Below, piece after piece: positions 44,778-54,310 of a stretch of 64,000 bases of DNA. Location: NCBI RefSeq assembly GCF_008153345.1, contig NZ_CP042818.1, positions 124,001 through 188,000 of the forward strand. The letters run 5' to 3'. This DNA comes from Treponema phagedenis. GTDB taxonomy: Bacteria > Spirochaetota > Spirochaetia > Treponematales > Treponemataceae. How positions within the stretch are numbered: position 1 is the first letter of the stretch; every line of letters begins with the position of its first letter. Made by a program: the position numbers and the translations under genes. The notes under the pieces were generated by a model. It was not told the origin of the DNA and searched no databases. It saw only the letters and a program-made list of their open reading frames with translations.

Positions 44778-46385
44778 TTATTTCTCCCTCATATGAAATA
44801 TTGTTTCCGAATACGCTCCCTTATCTTTTTCAGTCCTGTTTAAAACCGGACGGTGATATTGATTGATAATTTTCATTCCGGCATTTTCTGCAATTACAGG
44901 GTACATGTTGAATTTATCATTCGCTACTAAAAAAACATGATAATCATCTTTTAAATACTTTTTTGCATTGTTGAGCACCGTGCTAATACCTTGTATATAA
45001 CTTTCGCGGGCTTCTTTCCCCTTTCCTTTAAACAGAGGTCCTATTTCAAGTTCATCATTGCGGCTAAAGCCAAACAAATCATAAGCATAGGCATGTTGCT
45101 CGTGGTAATCAATCATACCAACATAGGGCGGGGATGAAAATATTCCGCTTATTTTATTTTTTGCTGCAAGTTCATAAAGCGATTTGTTAGCCGATTGGAG
45201 GGAATCAAAAATATTGACATTCCGTGAATCACCTGTAAGGCAATATTGAAACGTGTTTGTTTTCAGTGTAGAAAATTCCGCTAATCTTTTTACAGTATCC
45301 TTCGAATAAGTTTGCCACCACTTCAATATTGAAAAGAGAGGTTTACAAATTTTTCCATGCTTACTGCAATAATACGGAGCAATTACGGGCTCGTAAATAG
45401 TTGCTAAATCTGAATGAGTTGTTGCACGACAACTGCGTATTGTTCTACTCAAAATTACTTTTGCAATTGTTTTTAATTTATCATCATCTATTTTTTCTAT
45501 GAGTTTAAAAACAAAGTCAATTTCATTGCGTATGTTTTGCATATACCATTTTTCTAAAAAAGAATTTGCTGATTTTTGTTTTAACTCAATGCTAAATTTT
45601 TTTACCAAAGATTCGTACTGAGGCAAAAATTCTATTTCTTTTTCCGCACCGTATTTTTTTTCATCTATTTCTTTTTTACGTACTTGTATTTTAAATTCCG
45701 GAGAGGGAAAATATTTTGCATTAAATGCCATCAAAGCATTGCTTAATTGTTCTTCAAATTCCGATATATTTGATTGCAAAACAAAATCTTGTAATTTATG
45801 TGTTATACGCGTTAATTCACTTTCCAATTCCAAGAGATTGTAGCTGTCAATTTTTGCGTTGGAAATCATTGCGTTAAAAGCGGAAACATCAATTCCAATT
45901 GAATGCATTCCCAATTCATTTGCTTGAATTAAAGTTGTACCGGAACCGCAAAAAGGATCAAGAATAATATCGTCTTGCTTAAAAAAAACTTCGGTTTTAA
46001 ATGCATCTGTATGATTATCTAAAAAATATTCAACAAGCTGCGGAATAAATTTTCCTTTATACGGATGCAAGCGGTGAACATGTTTTGTTGTCTCTGCTTC
46101 TTTGTATTCTTCAAAGGAGAGTGCCCAGTTCACATCGTTTGACAGCGCATCTTGCCATGCCTGCTGCCTTTGCTTAGACAAAGATGCATAATAATCAATC
46201 ACCTCCGCTTTGGAAACAGCAACACCGCCGTTCTGAGAAAATTTATTAATTCGACCGTATTGAATAAGATAACTTATATTTGAATTCGTTACCTTTTTTC
46301 CGGAAATGCGACTCGCCCAATGCCCTGCTTCGGGAATAGAAATGAGATCGGATCCGTTTTCATGTATAAATAATTCTTTTTGCAT
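44778..46385 (-). CDS. DNA methyltransferase of the TdeIII-like RM system
   Basis: 535 residues. SAM-binding motif I DPFCGSGTTLIQANELGMHS lies near residue 145 and the catalytic motif IV SPPYVGMIDYHEQH near 420. SPPY is typical of N4-cytosine methylases. The large segment between the two motifs presumably holds the target-recognition region. An N-terminal domain (ISIPEAGHWASRISGKKVTN) looks like a helix-turn-helix. It should protect host DNA from the adjacent nuclease. With the nuclease frameshifted it may now act as an orphan methylase. Confidence 0.88.
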   Translation of the reverse strand: MQKELFIHENGSDLISIPEAGHWASRISGKKVTNSNISYLIQYGRINKFSQNGGVAVSKAEVIDYYASLSKQRQQAWQDALSNDVNWALSFEEYKEAETTKHVHRLHPYKGKFIPQLVEYFLDNHTDAFKTEVFFKQDDIILDPFCGSGTTLIQANELGMHSIGIDVSAFNAMISNAKIDSYNLLELESELTRITHKLQDFVLQSNISEFEEQLSNALMAFNAKYFPSPEFKIQVRKKEIDEKKYGAEKEIEFLPQYESLVKKFSIELKQKSANSFLEKWYMQNIRNEIDFVFKLIEKIDDDKLKTIAKVILSRTIRSCRATTHSDLATIYEPVIAPYYCSKHGKICKPLFSILKWWQTYSKDTVKRLAEFSTLKTNTFQYCLTGDSRNVNIFDSLQSANKSLYELAAKNKISGIFSSPPYVGMIDYHEQHAYAYDLFGFSRNDELEIGPLFKGKGKEARESYIQGISTVLNNAKKYLKDDYHVFLVANDKFNMYPVIAENAGMKIINQYHRPVLNRTEKDKGAYSETIFHMREK

Positions 46386-46515
46386 ACGAGCGGCTCTTTT
46401 ATAGAGTATACCACGAGCAAAATATTTTATCTATACACAATGGAGGTAAGAATAAGTAAGAGAGAAAAGCAGTCGGCACAAAAACTATCGCGCAGGAGCC
46501 CTATAAGCCCCCCGC
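46386..46515. other. Upstream region of the methylase gene
   Basis: On the minus strand a TATACT lies about 20 bp upstream of the methylase ATG (46385). A matching -35 is weak. Nothing else is seen. Confidence 0.3.
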
Positions 46516-47205
46516 TCACTCTTCGCTTTTTGCTTTGAACTCAACTTTTACCGAGGAGCTGCCGGCTGAGATGATGAGGCCTTTTTTTGCGTTTTCGGCG
46601 CCGAAGATGCCTTGGGCGTTTTTAACGGCGGCGCCGTTTATGGTAAAATCGGAATTGCCCTGCCCGTAGGTCAGCCGGTAATTTTCAGGCGTTCCGATAT
46701 ATTGTATTGCCGCTTTTACGCTGTTCATACAAATAACCGAGCTACGCAAAATCTTCGCATCATAGTGCAGGGTGCCTTCCGCCTGCGTTAAGGTTGAGGT
46801 TTTAAAAACGCAGTCTTTTATCTCGGCGTTCCCTTCGTTTACCATAAGCAGCGTCCACACCGCCTGTACAGACTCAATTTTTAAACTCGCATTGGTAACC
46901 CGAATTTGTGCGGAGGCAAGCAAAAGTTTTTTCGGCACCAGAATATGTAGTAATCCTTTTGCCGGATATATATCTCTGATGCGGAGTCTGTCCTGCACCT
47001 CTACGATTGAAAGCTTGGAGCTTTTTTCAAGTTTGGTGTAGCAGCGAATTGAATCCCCGTCATCGCCTTGAATAAACACATCAACATTTTTAACGCTGAT
47101 ATCTAAAATATTTGTTTTTTCTTTTGCAGTAATTATTTCTTCCGCATACAAACCGAAACCGAGAATAACGAACAATAGTACAAACAGTTTTTTTATCTTT
47201 ACCAT
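46516..47205 (-). CDS. Exported beta-rich protein, DUF4097-like
   Basis: 229 residues from ATG 47205 (an in-frame GTG at 47235 would overlap yggS). Signal peptide MVKIKKLFVLLFVILGFGLYA. The body is made of short beta-strand repeats (for example NILDISVKNVDVFIQGDDGD, LLHILVPKKLLLASAQIRVT and NEGNAEIKDCVFKTS), the pattern of a right-handed beta-solenoid as in DUF4097 'putative adhesin' proteins. It starts 10 bp after the yggS stop, so it is co-transcribed. The function is unknown. Confidence 0.75.
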   Translation of the reverse strand: MVKIKKLFVLLFVILGFGLYAEEIITAKEKTNILDISVKNVDVFIQGDDGDSIRCYTKLEKSSKLSIVEVQDRLRIRDIYPAKGLLHILVPKKLLLASAQIRVTNASLKIESVQAVWTLLMVNEGNAEIKDCVFKTSTLTQAEGTLHYDAKILRSSVICMNSVKAAIQYIGTPENYRLTYGQGNSDFTINGAAVKNAQGIFGAENAKKGLIISAGSSSVKVEFKAKSEE

Positions 47206-47215
47206 TTCCCACACG

Positions 47216-47914
47216 CTAATGATATACTCGTTCACCGAAAATCGATGTTCCCACCCGGACTTCAGTGCTTCCTTCTTCTATGGCTATTTCAAAATCGCCC
47301 GACATGCCCATTGAAAGAACCGCCATTTCCACATTCGGCAAAGCCAGCTTAATGCAATCCTCTTGTATGTTTTTCAAAAGCCGATAACAGGCGCGCACTT
47401 TTTCGGTGTCTGAAGAAAAAAGCCCGATGGTCATCAATCCCTTTATGCGCAGATCCGGAAAAGCGGAAACCTGCTTTATCAGCGAAAGTGCCTCTTCGGG
47501 AGCGCACCCCGATTTTGTTTCTTCGGCGGAGGTATTCACCTGAATTAAAACATCAATAGTTTTATCCTCAAACCGCAGCCGCCTCGCAAGTTTTTCCGCA
47601 AGGTCAAACCGGTCAACCGACTCAATGCAATCGGCATATTGAATTACATCCTTTATTTTATTGGTTTGCAAATGCCCGATAAAATGAGCCCGATGCGGCA
47701 CCGCCGAAAGCGCCTCATACTTTTCCGCAAGCTCCTGAACCTTATTTTCTCCGATCAAAAGTTCGCCGCATTCAAAGGCTTGCAAAATCCAATCGGGCGC
47801 AATCGTTTTTGTCGCCATCAAAAGCTTCACCTCGGACGGGTCGCGCCCCGCTCTTGCGCAAGCCTCGGCAATCCGCCGCTTAACTTCCTCGATATTTTGC
47901 TGAATTACATTCAT
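47216..47914 (-). CDS. yggS: YggS/PLPBP-family pyridoxal-phosphate homeostasis protein
   Basis: 232 residues. The PLP-binding Lys lies in KLLMATKTIAPDWILQAFEC. Further motifs are GENKVQELAEKY, HFIGHLQTNKIKDVIQYADC, LSMGMSGDFEIAIEEGSTEV and RVGTSIFG. The protein is a single-domain alanine-racemase-like barrel without racemase activity that buffers PLP in the cytoplasm. It is the first gene of a two-gene operon with the exported protein. Confidence 0.95.
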   Translation of the reverse strand: MNVIQQNIEEVKRRIAEACARAGRDPSEVKLLMATKTIAPDWILQAFECGELLIGENKVQELAEKYEALSAVPHRAHFIGHLQTNKIKDVIQYADCIESVDRFDLAEKLARRLRFEDKTIDVLIQVNTSAEETKSGCAPEEALSLIKQVSAFPDLRIKGLMTIGLFSSDTEKVRACYRLLKNIQEDCIKLALPNVEMAVLSMGMSGDFEIAIEEGSTEVRVGTSIFGERVYH

Positions 47915-47983
47915 ACCAAAAGTATCGTCTTTTTATCCGCTTTTTGCAAGTCCGATTCTAAAAATTTCCACCGCACATAAACC

Positions 47984-48185
47984 CGTAAATTCTTTGGGCG
48001 TGCCCCTCCGTGCGGCGCTTTCTTACAATAAACTTCAAACCGCCGCACTCCGGGTCGGCGTACTGCGGGCTCCGCTATCGCTTCGGCTGTTTTTGCGCTA
48101 TTTTGAGCGCGCAAAAACGATCCGGCTCGCATTTTTGAAAAAATGCTTCGCCGCCCTCCGTATGCCTCACGCAGGTTTAGCCTTG
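47984..48185. repeat. Structured intergenic element (GGGCGTGCCCC type)
   Basis: It starts with TTTGGGCGTGCCCC and contains CCGGGTCGG and GGGCTCCGCTATCGCTTCGG. Two perfect hairpins follow: GTTTTTGCGC (48089-48098) with GCGCAAAAAC (48109-48118), and GCATTTTT (48129-48136) with AAAAATGC (48139-48146). It closes with CCTCACGCAGG. The order of blocks resembles a repeat family I associate with Bacteroidetes genomes. Only one copy is in this window. Confidence 0.6.
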
Positions 48186-48368
48186 TTCATGGCTGCAATC
48201 ATGAACAGACATCCGGGGAGATTTCCACCGGGATGCTAAGCCTGCAAGTATCCGATTTTATTTTACTATAGATGTAATGAAAATACTGAAAACCGACTTT
48301 AAACATCGGTAAGGATATAAGATAATAAAGAAAAATCTTATTGATACGCTTTAGCTATCTAAAATTAT

Positions 48369-48441
48369 AGCCAACTCTCGGACTTGAACCGAGTACCTGC
48401 ACGTTACGAGGGTGCTGCTCTGCCGGGTGAGCTAAGTTGGC
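48369..48441 (-). tRNA. tRNA-Thr (anticodon CGT)
   Basis: On the minus strand: acceptor GCCAACT/AGTTGGC (7 bp perfect), D-stem GCTC/GAGC, anticodon loop CTCGTAA with anticodon CGT (reads ACG), variable loop of 5, and T-stem CTCGG/CCGAG with loop TTCAAGT. One C-C mismatch closes the anticodon stem. The CCA end is not encoded. Confidence 0.93.
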
Positions 48442-49358
48442 CTATGGGTTGACTATAACAAAAACCAAAAGACAAGTCAAGCATCACTCTCACGACAACA
48501 CATGAAGAATATTGTAAAGCGTGAATGTATCTATTTCAATACCAACAAAGTTTACCAGGGACTTTATAAAAGTTTAGGTATCATGAAGCCCATATTGTAC
48601 GCTGCAATTTTAACAACATTCCTGACGGAAAATTAGTCTGTCCGGAAAAGCGTTTAAAATAAAATCGCTGCCTCATCTCTTACAATTTAATTCGCTTATC
48701 ACAATGGGATGCAAAGCCTTTCCTTACTGCAACGCATCAACAGATTAAGGGCTGCATAATCTTTAAAAAACACCCTATCGGCGCAATTTTATTGTAATTT
48801 GCTTATTTTCAGCATAAACACGCGCTATATTTACCTACATAAGAAGAAACTCACGTAAAAACATCCAAAACGGTTTCTCTACAAAACATTGCACCGCATA
48901 ATGAGGTGCGTACGTTTCTTCTGTTTTACAACCTCTTTTCAGGTAAAAAATACCGTCGGCATCATGGCACTGGTGCCGCAAGACATGGAGGCAAGAAACT
49001 ATTACTTAGGAGATACGAACAAAGATAGGCAGGGCAATCGAAAACTGAAAAACCTCAAAACAAGCAGGTTTTCAAAAGCACTAACCATAACCACATAATG
49101 ATGAACATCCTACCCTTATAAGATAGACCCCTTATTCTTATAAGGGTAGTTGCCTTGCTCTGCGGGCAGACTGTCAGGGAGCGGGTTTTTGGCGTGCGGG
49201 CTTTGTGATTTGCTTGGCATCAGCGAGGTGTCAGCTTTGCTATGGTAAGTTTACTCACCGTTGTGTCGGTCTCTTTTAAAAAAGGATGGTTTTTGATCAT
49301 TATTTGGAATCGACACTCCAAAAAGTGGTGTTCGCTCTTTAAGATATCAAAATTCTGC
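48442..49358. other. Degraded intergenic region after the tRNA-Thr
   Basis: No intact gene. Scraps of protein-like text occur (for example NIPDGKLVCPEKRLK near 48610-48660), but they are not assignable. A 13-bp perfect inverted repeat CTACCCTTATAAG (49111-49123) with its complement (49138-49150) forms a hairpin. 49160-49285 ends with the type-A module CTATGGTAAGTTTACTCACCG and TTGTGTCGGTCTC. Confidence 0.45.
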
Positions 49359-49387
49359 TTGCAGTTTTTCGGAGTTTTGTCTATAAT
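49359..49387 (+). promoter_or_regulatory. Promoter of the nif3-lspA operon
   Basis: TTGCAG (49359-49364), 17-bp spacer, TATAAT (49382-49387), 34 bp before the ATG at 49421. Confidence 0.8.
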
Positions 49388-49420
49388 GGGTAACTCTCAT
49401 TAAGCCGATAAGGGAGCTTT

Positions 49421-50542
49421 ATGCCGGATCTTTTAATCAGCGAAATTTTAATTTTACTTCTTCTCTTGCCGCCGCTTATTCGGCCTTTTTCAAAATATTG
49501 TAGGCAGATTGATGGAGTTCCTTTACTGCCTTTGCTTGCTTTTGTTCTTTGTGTTTTGATTTTTTTTGGACAGGGGGTGTCTCTTTCTTTTTTGCCGGTT
49601 GCAGGATTTGTTATTATTGTTCAGGCAAGTGAGGTTGTCCGTTTTTTTAAGTTGCTCCAAGATGTTCCAAACGGGTTTTATACTGTTCCCGAAATGCTGT
49701 TGAGAGTTTTCCTCTTGCTGCTGTTTGCTACGGTTGTTTATTTTGTTTTTTTGTTTGCGCCGGAATCTACGTATAAACCGTCTGTCTCTATCAATGAAAC
49801 GGTGTTTTCTTTGCATGTAAATAATCAAAAAATACACGGAGGGGTTGTTTTAAGTTCTTCCCGTTCGGTAAAAGAAAAACCGAATGTGATTTTTTTGAGC
49901 GGCCTTGAAAACATGAAAAATCCTGCCGATACAGTTGCGCGTGTTCTTGCAGAAAAAGGTTATACGGTTTTTATTCCGGAAGTATTGGCGGACAGAAGTT
50001 TTTCTTTTTATATCAGACCGCCGCGTTTTTTTATCTATGCTTCTTTGTACCGATATTTCTTTTTAAAAAAGCCGATTGAACGAACGCAGGTTGCGGACAG
50101 TAAAAAAATAGCGGAGTGTGAAGATTTTTTGCGCTCACTTTCCGAGCTTACCCGGCAGAGCGGTAAAACATTTGTTTTTGCAGAAGGCGCGTATACACAT
50201 GCGTTTCTTCAGTTTATGGAAAAAGAGCCCTCCTCTTTTGACGGTGCGTTTTTTCTTTTCCCGTCTGAGGAAGCCGCGAAAAACTTTTCAGGAAATGACT
50301 CATGGATAACAAAAATAAAAGGCGGAGATAAGGTAAATTTTTTTGACGTAAACCCTGCTGCGCCGTTTTGTTTTTTTTACAGCGATGATAAAACCGTCGG
50401 TTTCGGAGAGCTCGCGGCGGAAGATGTTCTGGCAGCGAAACTTCTGGGAACTGAAAGAGATATCGGCAGACAGCAACGGTTAGCACTTTCAGGGATTTTT
50501 GAAAAATGGCTGTATATACGAGGTAATTATGACATCAATTGA
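49421..50542 (+). CDS. Membrane protein with C-terminal hydrolase-like domain, unknown function
   Basis: 373 residues. The first ~120 hold about four hydrophobic segments (LISEILILLLLLPPLI, LLPLLAFVLCVLIFF, LSFLPVAGFVIIVQA and MLLRVFLLLLFATVVYFVFL). The rest is soluble with an alpha/beta-hydrolase-like flow: VIFLSGLENMKNPADTVARV, GYTVFIPEVLADRSFS, then GKTFVFAEGAYTHAFLQFME at the nucleophile position. No Ser is there, so a catalytic function is doubtful. TAAGGGAG precedes the ATG. It overlaps nif3 by 14 bp. Confidence 0.75.
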   Translation: MPDLLISEILILLLLLPPLIRPFSKYCRQIDGVPLLPLLAFVLCVLIFFGQGVSLSFLPVAGFVIIVQASEVVRFFKLLQDVPNGFYTVPEMLLRVFLLLLFATVVYFVFLFAPESTYKPSVSINETVFSLHVNNQKIHGGVVLSSSRSVKEKPNVIFLSGLENMKNPADTVARVLAEKGYTVFIPEVLADRSFSFYIRPPRFFIYASLYRYFFLKKPIERTQVADSKKIAECEDFLRSLSELTRQSGKTFVFAEGAYTHAFLQFMEKEPSSFDGAFFLFPSEEAAKNFSGNDSWITKIKGGDKVNFFDVNPAAPFCFFYSDDKTVGFGELAAEDVLAAKLLGTERDIGRQQRLALSGIFEKWLYIRGNYDIN

Positions 50543-51302
50543 GTTGGATGCTTATTTTAACAAGCTTTTAAATATTCCCGCTTTTGATGCGGCAGATCCT
50601 TCGCAAAACGGGTTGCAAGTAGATAATAGCGGAAAGAATATTACCAAAGTTGCTTTTGCGGTAGATGCTTGTCTTGAAACTATTATGCAGGCCCGAGAGC
50701 GGGGGGCAGGCATGCTTTTTGTGCATCACGGGTTGTTTTGGGGAAGCGGTATAAAAATTACCGGTGCTCATTACCACAGGATAAAGACGCTGATGGACGG
50801 AGATTTAGCATTATACGCCGTTCATCTTCCGCTTGACGCTCACCCTGAATACGGCAATAATAGTGGGCTTGCAAAGAGACTGCAATTGCAAAATCTGCAG
50901 CCGTTCGGTGAATGGCGAGGAATGAAAATCGGTTTGCAAGGGCATATTGCTTCTGATTCCGGCAAAGGAATTGATATCGAGGAAGCTGTCAAAAGACTTT
51001 TTCCTTCGGGCGAAAAGCCTGCGCATGTTCTTCCTTTTGGAAAAAAAGAGCTTTGCACTGCGGGAATTATTTCAGGCGGGGCTGCAGATGAGATTGAACA
51101 GGCAATTGATTCCGGACTTGAGCTTTTTATTACCGGCGAAATTGAGCATGTAACATACCATACCGCATTGGAAAACCGTATTACGGTTATTGCGGGAGGG
51201 CATTATCAAACCGAAACGGTCGGAGTCGGGCTTGTTGCAAAAAAGCTTTCGGAAGACTTCGGTATTGAAACATTTTTTATAGACGTTCCGACAGGAATGT
51301 AA
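50529..51302 (+). CDS. Nif3-like dinuclear metal-centre protein (DUF34)
   Basis: 257 residues from ATG 50529, overlapping the upstream gene. Metal ligands typical of the family are present: FVHHGLFWG (residues about 65-73), YAVHLPLDAHPEYGNN, and the C-terminal FITGEIEHVTYHTALENRIT then AGGHYQTETVGV. Family members form hexamers and are linked to GTP cyclohydrolase-like or metal-related functions, but the biochemical role is not settled. It lies 20 bp before lspA. Confidence 0.9.
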   Translation: MTSIELDAYFNKLLNIPAFDAADPSQNGLQVDNSGKNITKVAFAVDACLETIMQARERGAGMLFVHHGLFWGSGIKITGAHYHRIKTLMDGDLALYAVHLPLDAHPEYGNNSGLAKRLQLQNLQPFGEWRGMKIGLQGHIASDSGKGIDIEEAVKRLFPSGEKPAHVLPFGKKELCTAGIISGGAADEIEQAIDSGLELFITGEIEHVTYHTALENRITVIAGGHYQTETVGVGLVAKKLSEDFGIETFFIDVPTGM

Positions 51303-51322
51303 TACTATATGCTAAGGATTTT

Positions 51323-51865
51323 ATGATGAGCAAAATATTAAAAAATAAAGAGTTTTTTTTACCTTTATTGTTGACGGTCGTGGTTATAGTTCTGGATCAA
51401 ATAACAAAAGCACTGGTTGTCGCAAAGATTCCTCCGTATGGTTTGGGTTTTCAGCTTTTCGGTGATTTCTTCCGTATCGTGCATGTATATAATACGGGTG
51501 CGGCGTTCAGTTTGGGGCATGACCTTAATCCGCTCGCAAGCTTCCTTTTTTTACGAATCCTCCCGCTATTAATTATGATTGTTGTTGTTGTAATCTATTT
51601 TAAAACAAAATCTTTTTCTTACCCACAACGCTGGTTTATTGCAGGGATCATCGGTGGAGGATTTGGAAATCTAATCGATCGTTTTTTTAACTCAAAAGGA
51701 GTGGTTGATTTTATTGATGTGAAATTTTACGGTATATTCGGAATGCAACGATGGCCTACTTTTAATATTGCCGATTCAAGCATTGTTATTTGCGGTATTT
51801 TATTAATTATTTCTTTTATTATTCAAGAACGAAAAATGAAAAAAGAGGTCACCAATGAAAACTAA
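51323..51865 (+). CDS. lspA: Lipoprotein signal peptidase (signal peptidase II)
   Basis: 180 residues with four membrane spans. Conserved boxes: VVIVLDQITKALV, VYNTGAAFSLG, GGGFGNLIDRFF (catalytic Asp) and FNIADSSIVICG (second catalytic Asp). It cleaves the signal peptide of prolipoproteins at the lipidated Cys, so it matures the lipoproteins encoded at 39982 and possibly 55850. The start is ATG 51323 or the next ATG at 51326. It overlaps the next gene by 11 bp. Confidence 0.96.
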   Translation: MMSKILKNKEFFLPLLLTVVVIVLDQITKALVVAKIPPYGLGFQLFGDFFRIVHVYNTGAAFSLGHDLNPLASFLFLRILPLLIMIVVVVIYFKTKSFSYPQRWFIAGIIGGGFGNLIDRFFNSKGVVDFIDVKFYGIFGMQRWPTFNIADSSIVICGILLIISFIIQERKMKKEVTNEN

Positions 51866-52127
51866 AAAACGAAATACAATATTGTTTATGATCATCAGTA
51901 CAGTATTTAATATTTTGCTTTCTTTAGGGTGCATTTTCTTTTTTTGGGTGCTTATTATCCTCGCTGCAAAATTAATTAATCCAAAAATACTCGCCGCTCT
52001 TCCGATTGCTTTTATTGCGGGACTGGTGCTCTCGTTTATTTTGTACAGCAGGATCCTGCGCTGGGCAATAAAACGCTTTGACCTTGAATCAAAACTGGAG
52101 TCGCTTTTTAGTAAAAAGAAAAAGTGA
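51855..52127 (+). CDS. Small two-span membrane protein downstream of lspA
   Basis: 90 residues: a basic start, two membrane segments (about 10-35 and 46-66), and a basic C-terminus (RWAIKRFDLESKLESLFSKK). It overlaps lspA by 11 bp, so it is co-translated with it. It has no named domain. The position suggests a helper in lipoprotein processing or simply an operon companion in treponemes. Confidence 0.75.
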   Translation: MKTKKRNTILFMIISTVFNILLSLGCIFFFWVLIILAAKLINPKILAALPIAFIAGLVLSFILYSRILRWAIKRFDLESKLESLFSKKKK

Positions 52128-52581
52128 TTTTATACACGCATCGTTCTGTGATTAAGTTGCGGGTATATTAATTGAAGTATTAACAATAATACTTGCAGCA
52201 TTCCCTCCTATGATAAACCGTTATGGATGACACCGGTTCCTCATGCAGAAAGATAGTTTAAAAAAGTACAATCCTTTCCAAGTGCTTTTTAAGTTTGTAG
52301 GGTACGTTTTTGTTACGGATTCTAAAATTAGAACGGGTAGGAATGTTCGCAGATTCATGCAGAAGCGCTTGTTTTAAAGCATGATCATTTTCAGGGGCCT
52401 TAAAAAAGCTTATCGATATTATTTTTATACGAATGGCAAAATAACACCCTTGCGCCGTGTCGAACTCTTTTTTATATAATTATCTTGGGATTCGTATTCA
52501 ATGAATTAAAACTATTTGGAGATATCAAAAAACTCTGCACAAGAGTTAACTGCTGATTGCTTGAAAAAAGTATGCCGACTT
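52128..52581. repeat. Decayed type-A repeat between convergent genes
   Basis: TAGGGTACG, GAACGGGTAGGAATGTTCGC (altered hairpin), AAGCGCTTGTTTTAAAGC and TGGCAAAATAACA. It ends with CTTGCGCCGTGTCGAACTC and a T-run. The modules are recognisable but worn. There is no gene. Confidence 0.65.
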
Positions 52582-54207
52582 TTAGTAGCCATCGGACATT
52601 TGGCGATTTAAGTCTTTTTGGCAAAGCTCTTGATATACTGCGGCTCTGTTTTTCAGCTCGTCTTTTACGTGTTGCGCAAAAGGCATATAGCGCCAAAAGA
52701 TATTCCGCACTTCTTTGTCAAGTTTCTGGATGCCTTCACTTTCTTTGAGCATCCACAGAAGATAATCATTAATGAAATGTTCTTTGATATCTCCTTTTAG
52801 CTTTTGTGCTTGGACCCACTGGTAGTAATTACCGGTCAAGCCTTCTTCCATCCAATAGTATGATGCTTTTTCTTTTGCAACCTGCCAGCGTAAATCAGCA
52901 GTTGCGGTAAGAAGTGCTATTTTTATATTTTTCGGATACATAGGAATCCCGATTCTACCTCGGCTGGTAATGCGATTGTATCGATCAAAAGGTTCCCAGC
53001 AAAAACCGATATCGCCGTAAGAAGGTAATAAAATAACAAATGGAGGAATTCTGTTAAGCTGCTGTCTGTATTGCCTGCAATATGCTTCAGGATCAATACT
53101 TTCAATCCAACGCATAACATTCAGTACATTTTCTCTTGTTCCGATTTCATTTGATGAGGAGCGAAAGTATTCCCGTGTTAAAATAGGAAAGTGATTACCT
53201 TGCCTGCCGCAACTCATTTTTATCATCTGCCTGATTGTAGTAAATTCACTTTCCGCCCCGGAAACGTTTGCCGTGCCGTCGCCGGCAGTTTCAACTCTTT
53301 CTTTTAAGGTGCGGACATCCGCTTCCGCGGATTGATAGCTGGCAAGAAAGTTTTGCAGTTCTTTATCCAAGCCGGAAAGTTTTCGCAGCAGTTCGCTTAG
53401 TTCGGTAAAGCTTCTTTTTTGTCCTGCATTAAAGCCTTCTTTTACCCCGGGAATTCCCGGTATTGTTTCATGCGTAAACAAACCGTCTATTTTTTGCTTA
53501 ATAGCATCTTCAGCACGCAATCTCTCGTCTGATTTTGCTCGCAAAAGACTTTCCGCACTCTGTAATTTTCCTTGCGCTTTGCTATATAGTTGCTGAAACC
53601 GTAGAGCATCATCACTTTTTTTAACTTTAACTTCGTCCGTACTTGATGGAGCTATTTTTGCCGCACCGATAGCACCGAACCATTCATCAAGATAATAAAT
53701 CGGCTGATTATATGTATTCTCATCAATGACTTTAGCAAAAATATCTTTTTGCTCCGGCGTGAGTAATGTAGGCAAAAGCATGCCAAATCGTAAAGCGTAT
53801 TTTTTTTCTTGTGAAGCTGTTCCCGATGCGGCTTTTAAAGCAATATGCGATATTAAATTCCAATATGCGGTAATTAGTTGTTGACGATATACTGATCTAT
53901 CTTTAGGATCTTTTGTTGGTAAATATTTTGTTAACAACGCATGGATTCTCTGCCCGCGATCGGATTCTTCTGCAAGAACTTGTTTATAAAATTCCGCAGT
54001 ATCAAAAAGCGTATGAGGTTTTTTGTTAGAAAATTCTTTAATTTCAGGGAAACCCGCTTCGGTAAGGTCTACCTCGCTTGCATCTCTGGCAGCCAATCCG
54101 GAAGCTTCTCTTGATTGAGAAAGCATGGGAATGTCATTTAAGCCTCCGGACATAACCGGGGGCACGTCATCAAGTAACGCAAGTAAATCAGGATCTAAAT
54201 CAGCCAT
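52582..54207 (-). CDS. Large conserved treponemal-type protein of unknown function
   Basis: 541 residues. No signal peptide. The N-terminal ~50 residues are acidic (MADLDPDLLALLDDVPPVMS). A helical middle follows (including a coiled coil at about 205-300), then a more ordered C-terminal third with IPPFVILLPSYGDIGFCWEP, GIPMYPKNIKIALLTATADL and EKASYYWMEEGLTGNYYQWV. I do not recognise a family. It is complete and begins 29 bp downstream of the tRNA-Ala gene on the same strand, so the two may share a transcript. Confidence 0.75.
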   Translation of the reverse strand: MADLDPDLLALLDDVPPVMSGGLNDIPMLSQSREASGLAARDASEVDLTEAGFPEIKEFSNKKPHTLFDTAEFYKQVLAEESDRGQRIHALLTKYLPTKDPKDRSVYRQQLITAYWNLISHIALKAASGTASQEKKYALRFGMLLPTLLTPEQKDIFAKVIDENTYNQPIYYLDEWFGAIGAAKIAPSSTDEVKVKKSDDALRFQQLYSKAQGKLQSAESLLRAKSDERLRAEDAIKQKIDGLFTHETIPGIPGVKEGFNAGQKRSFTELSELLRKLSGLDKELQNFLASYQSAEADVRTLKERVETAGDGTANVSGAESEFTTIRQMIKMSCGRQGNHFPILTREYFRSSSNEIGTRENVLNVMRWIESIDPEAYCRQYRQQLNRIPPFVILLPSYGDIGFCWEPFDRYNRITSRGRIGIPMYPKNIKIALLTATADLRWQVAKEKASYYWMEEGLTGNYYQWVQAQKLKGDIKEHFINDYLLWMLKESEGIQKLDKEVRNIFWRYMPFAQHVKDELKNRAAVYQELCQKDLNRQMSDGY

Positions 54208-54236
54208 TTATGCTTTACCCCCTTTTTCGTTTTTGA

Positions 54237-54310
<74 letters not shown>

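Noticed and set aside
48889-49098. 69-codon ORF after the tRNA-Thr
   Set aside because: No recognisable domain or RBS; the surrounding sequence looks degraded. A transposase remnant was considered but could not be supported.
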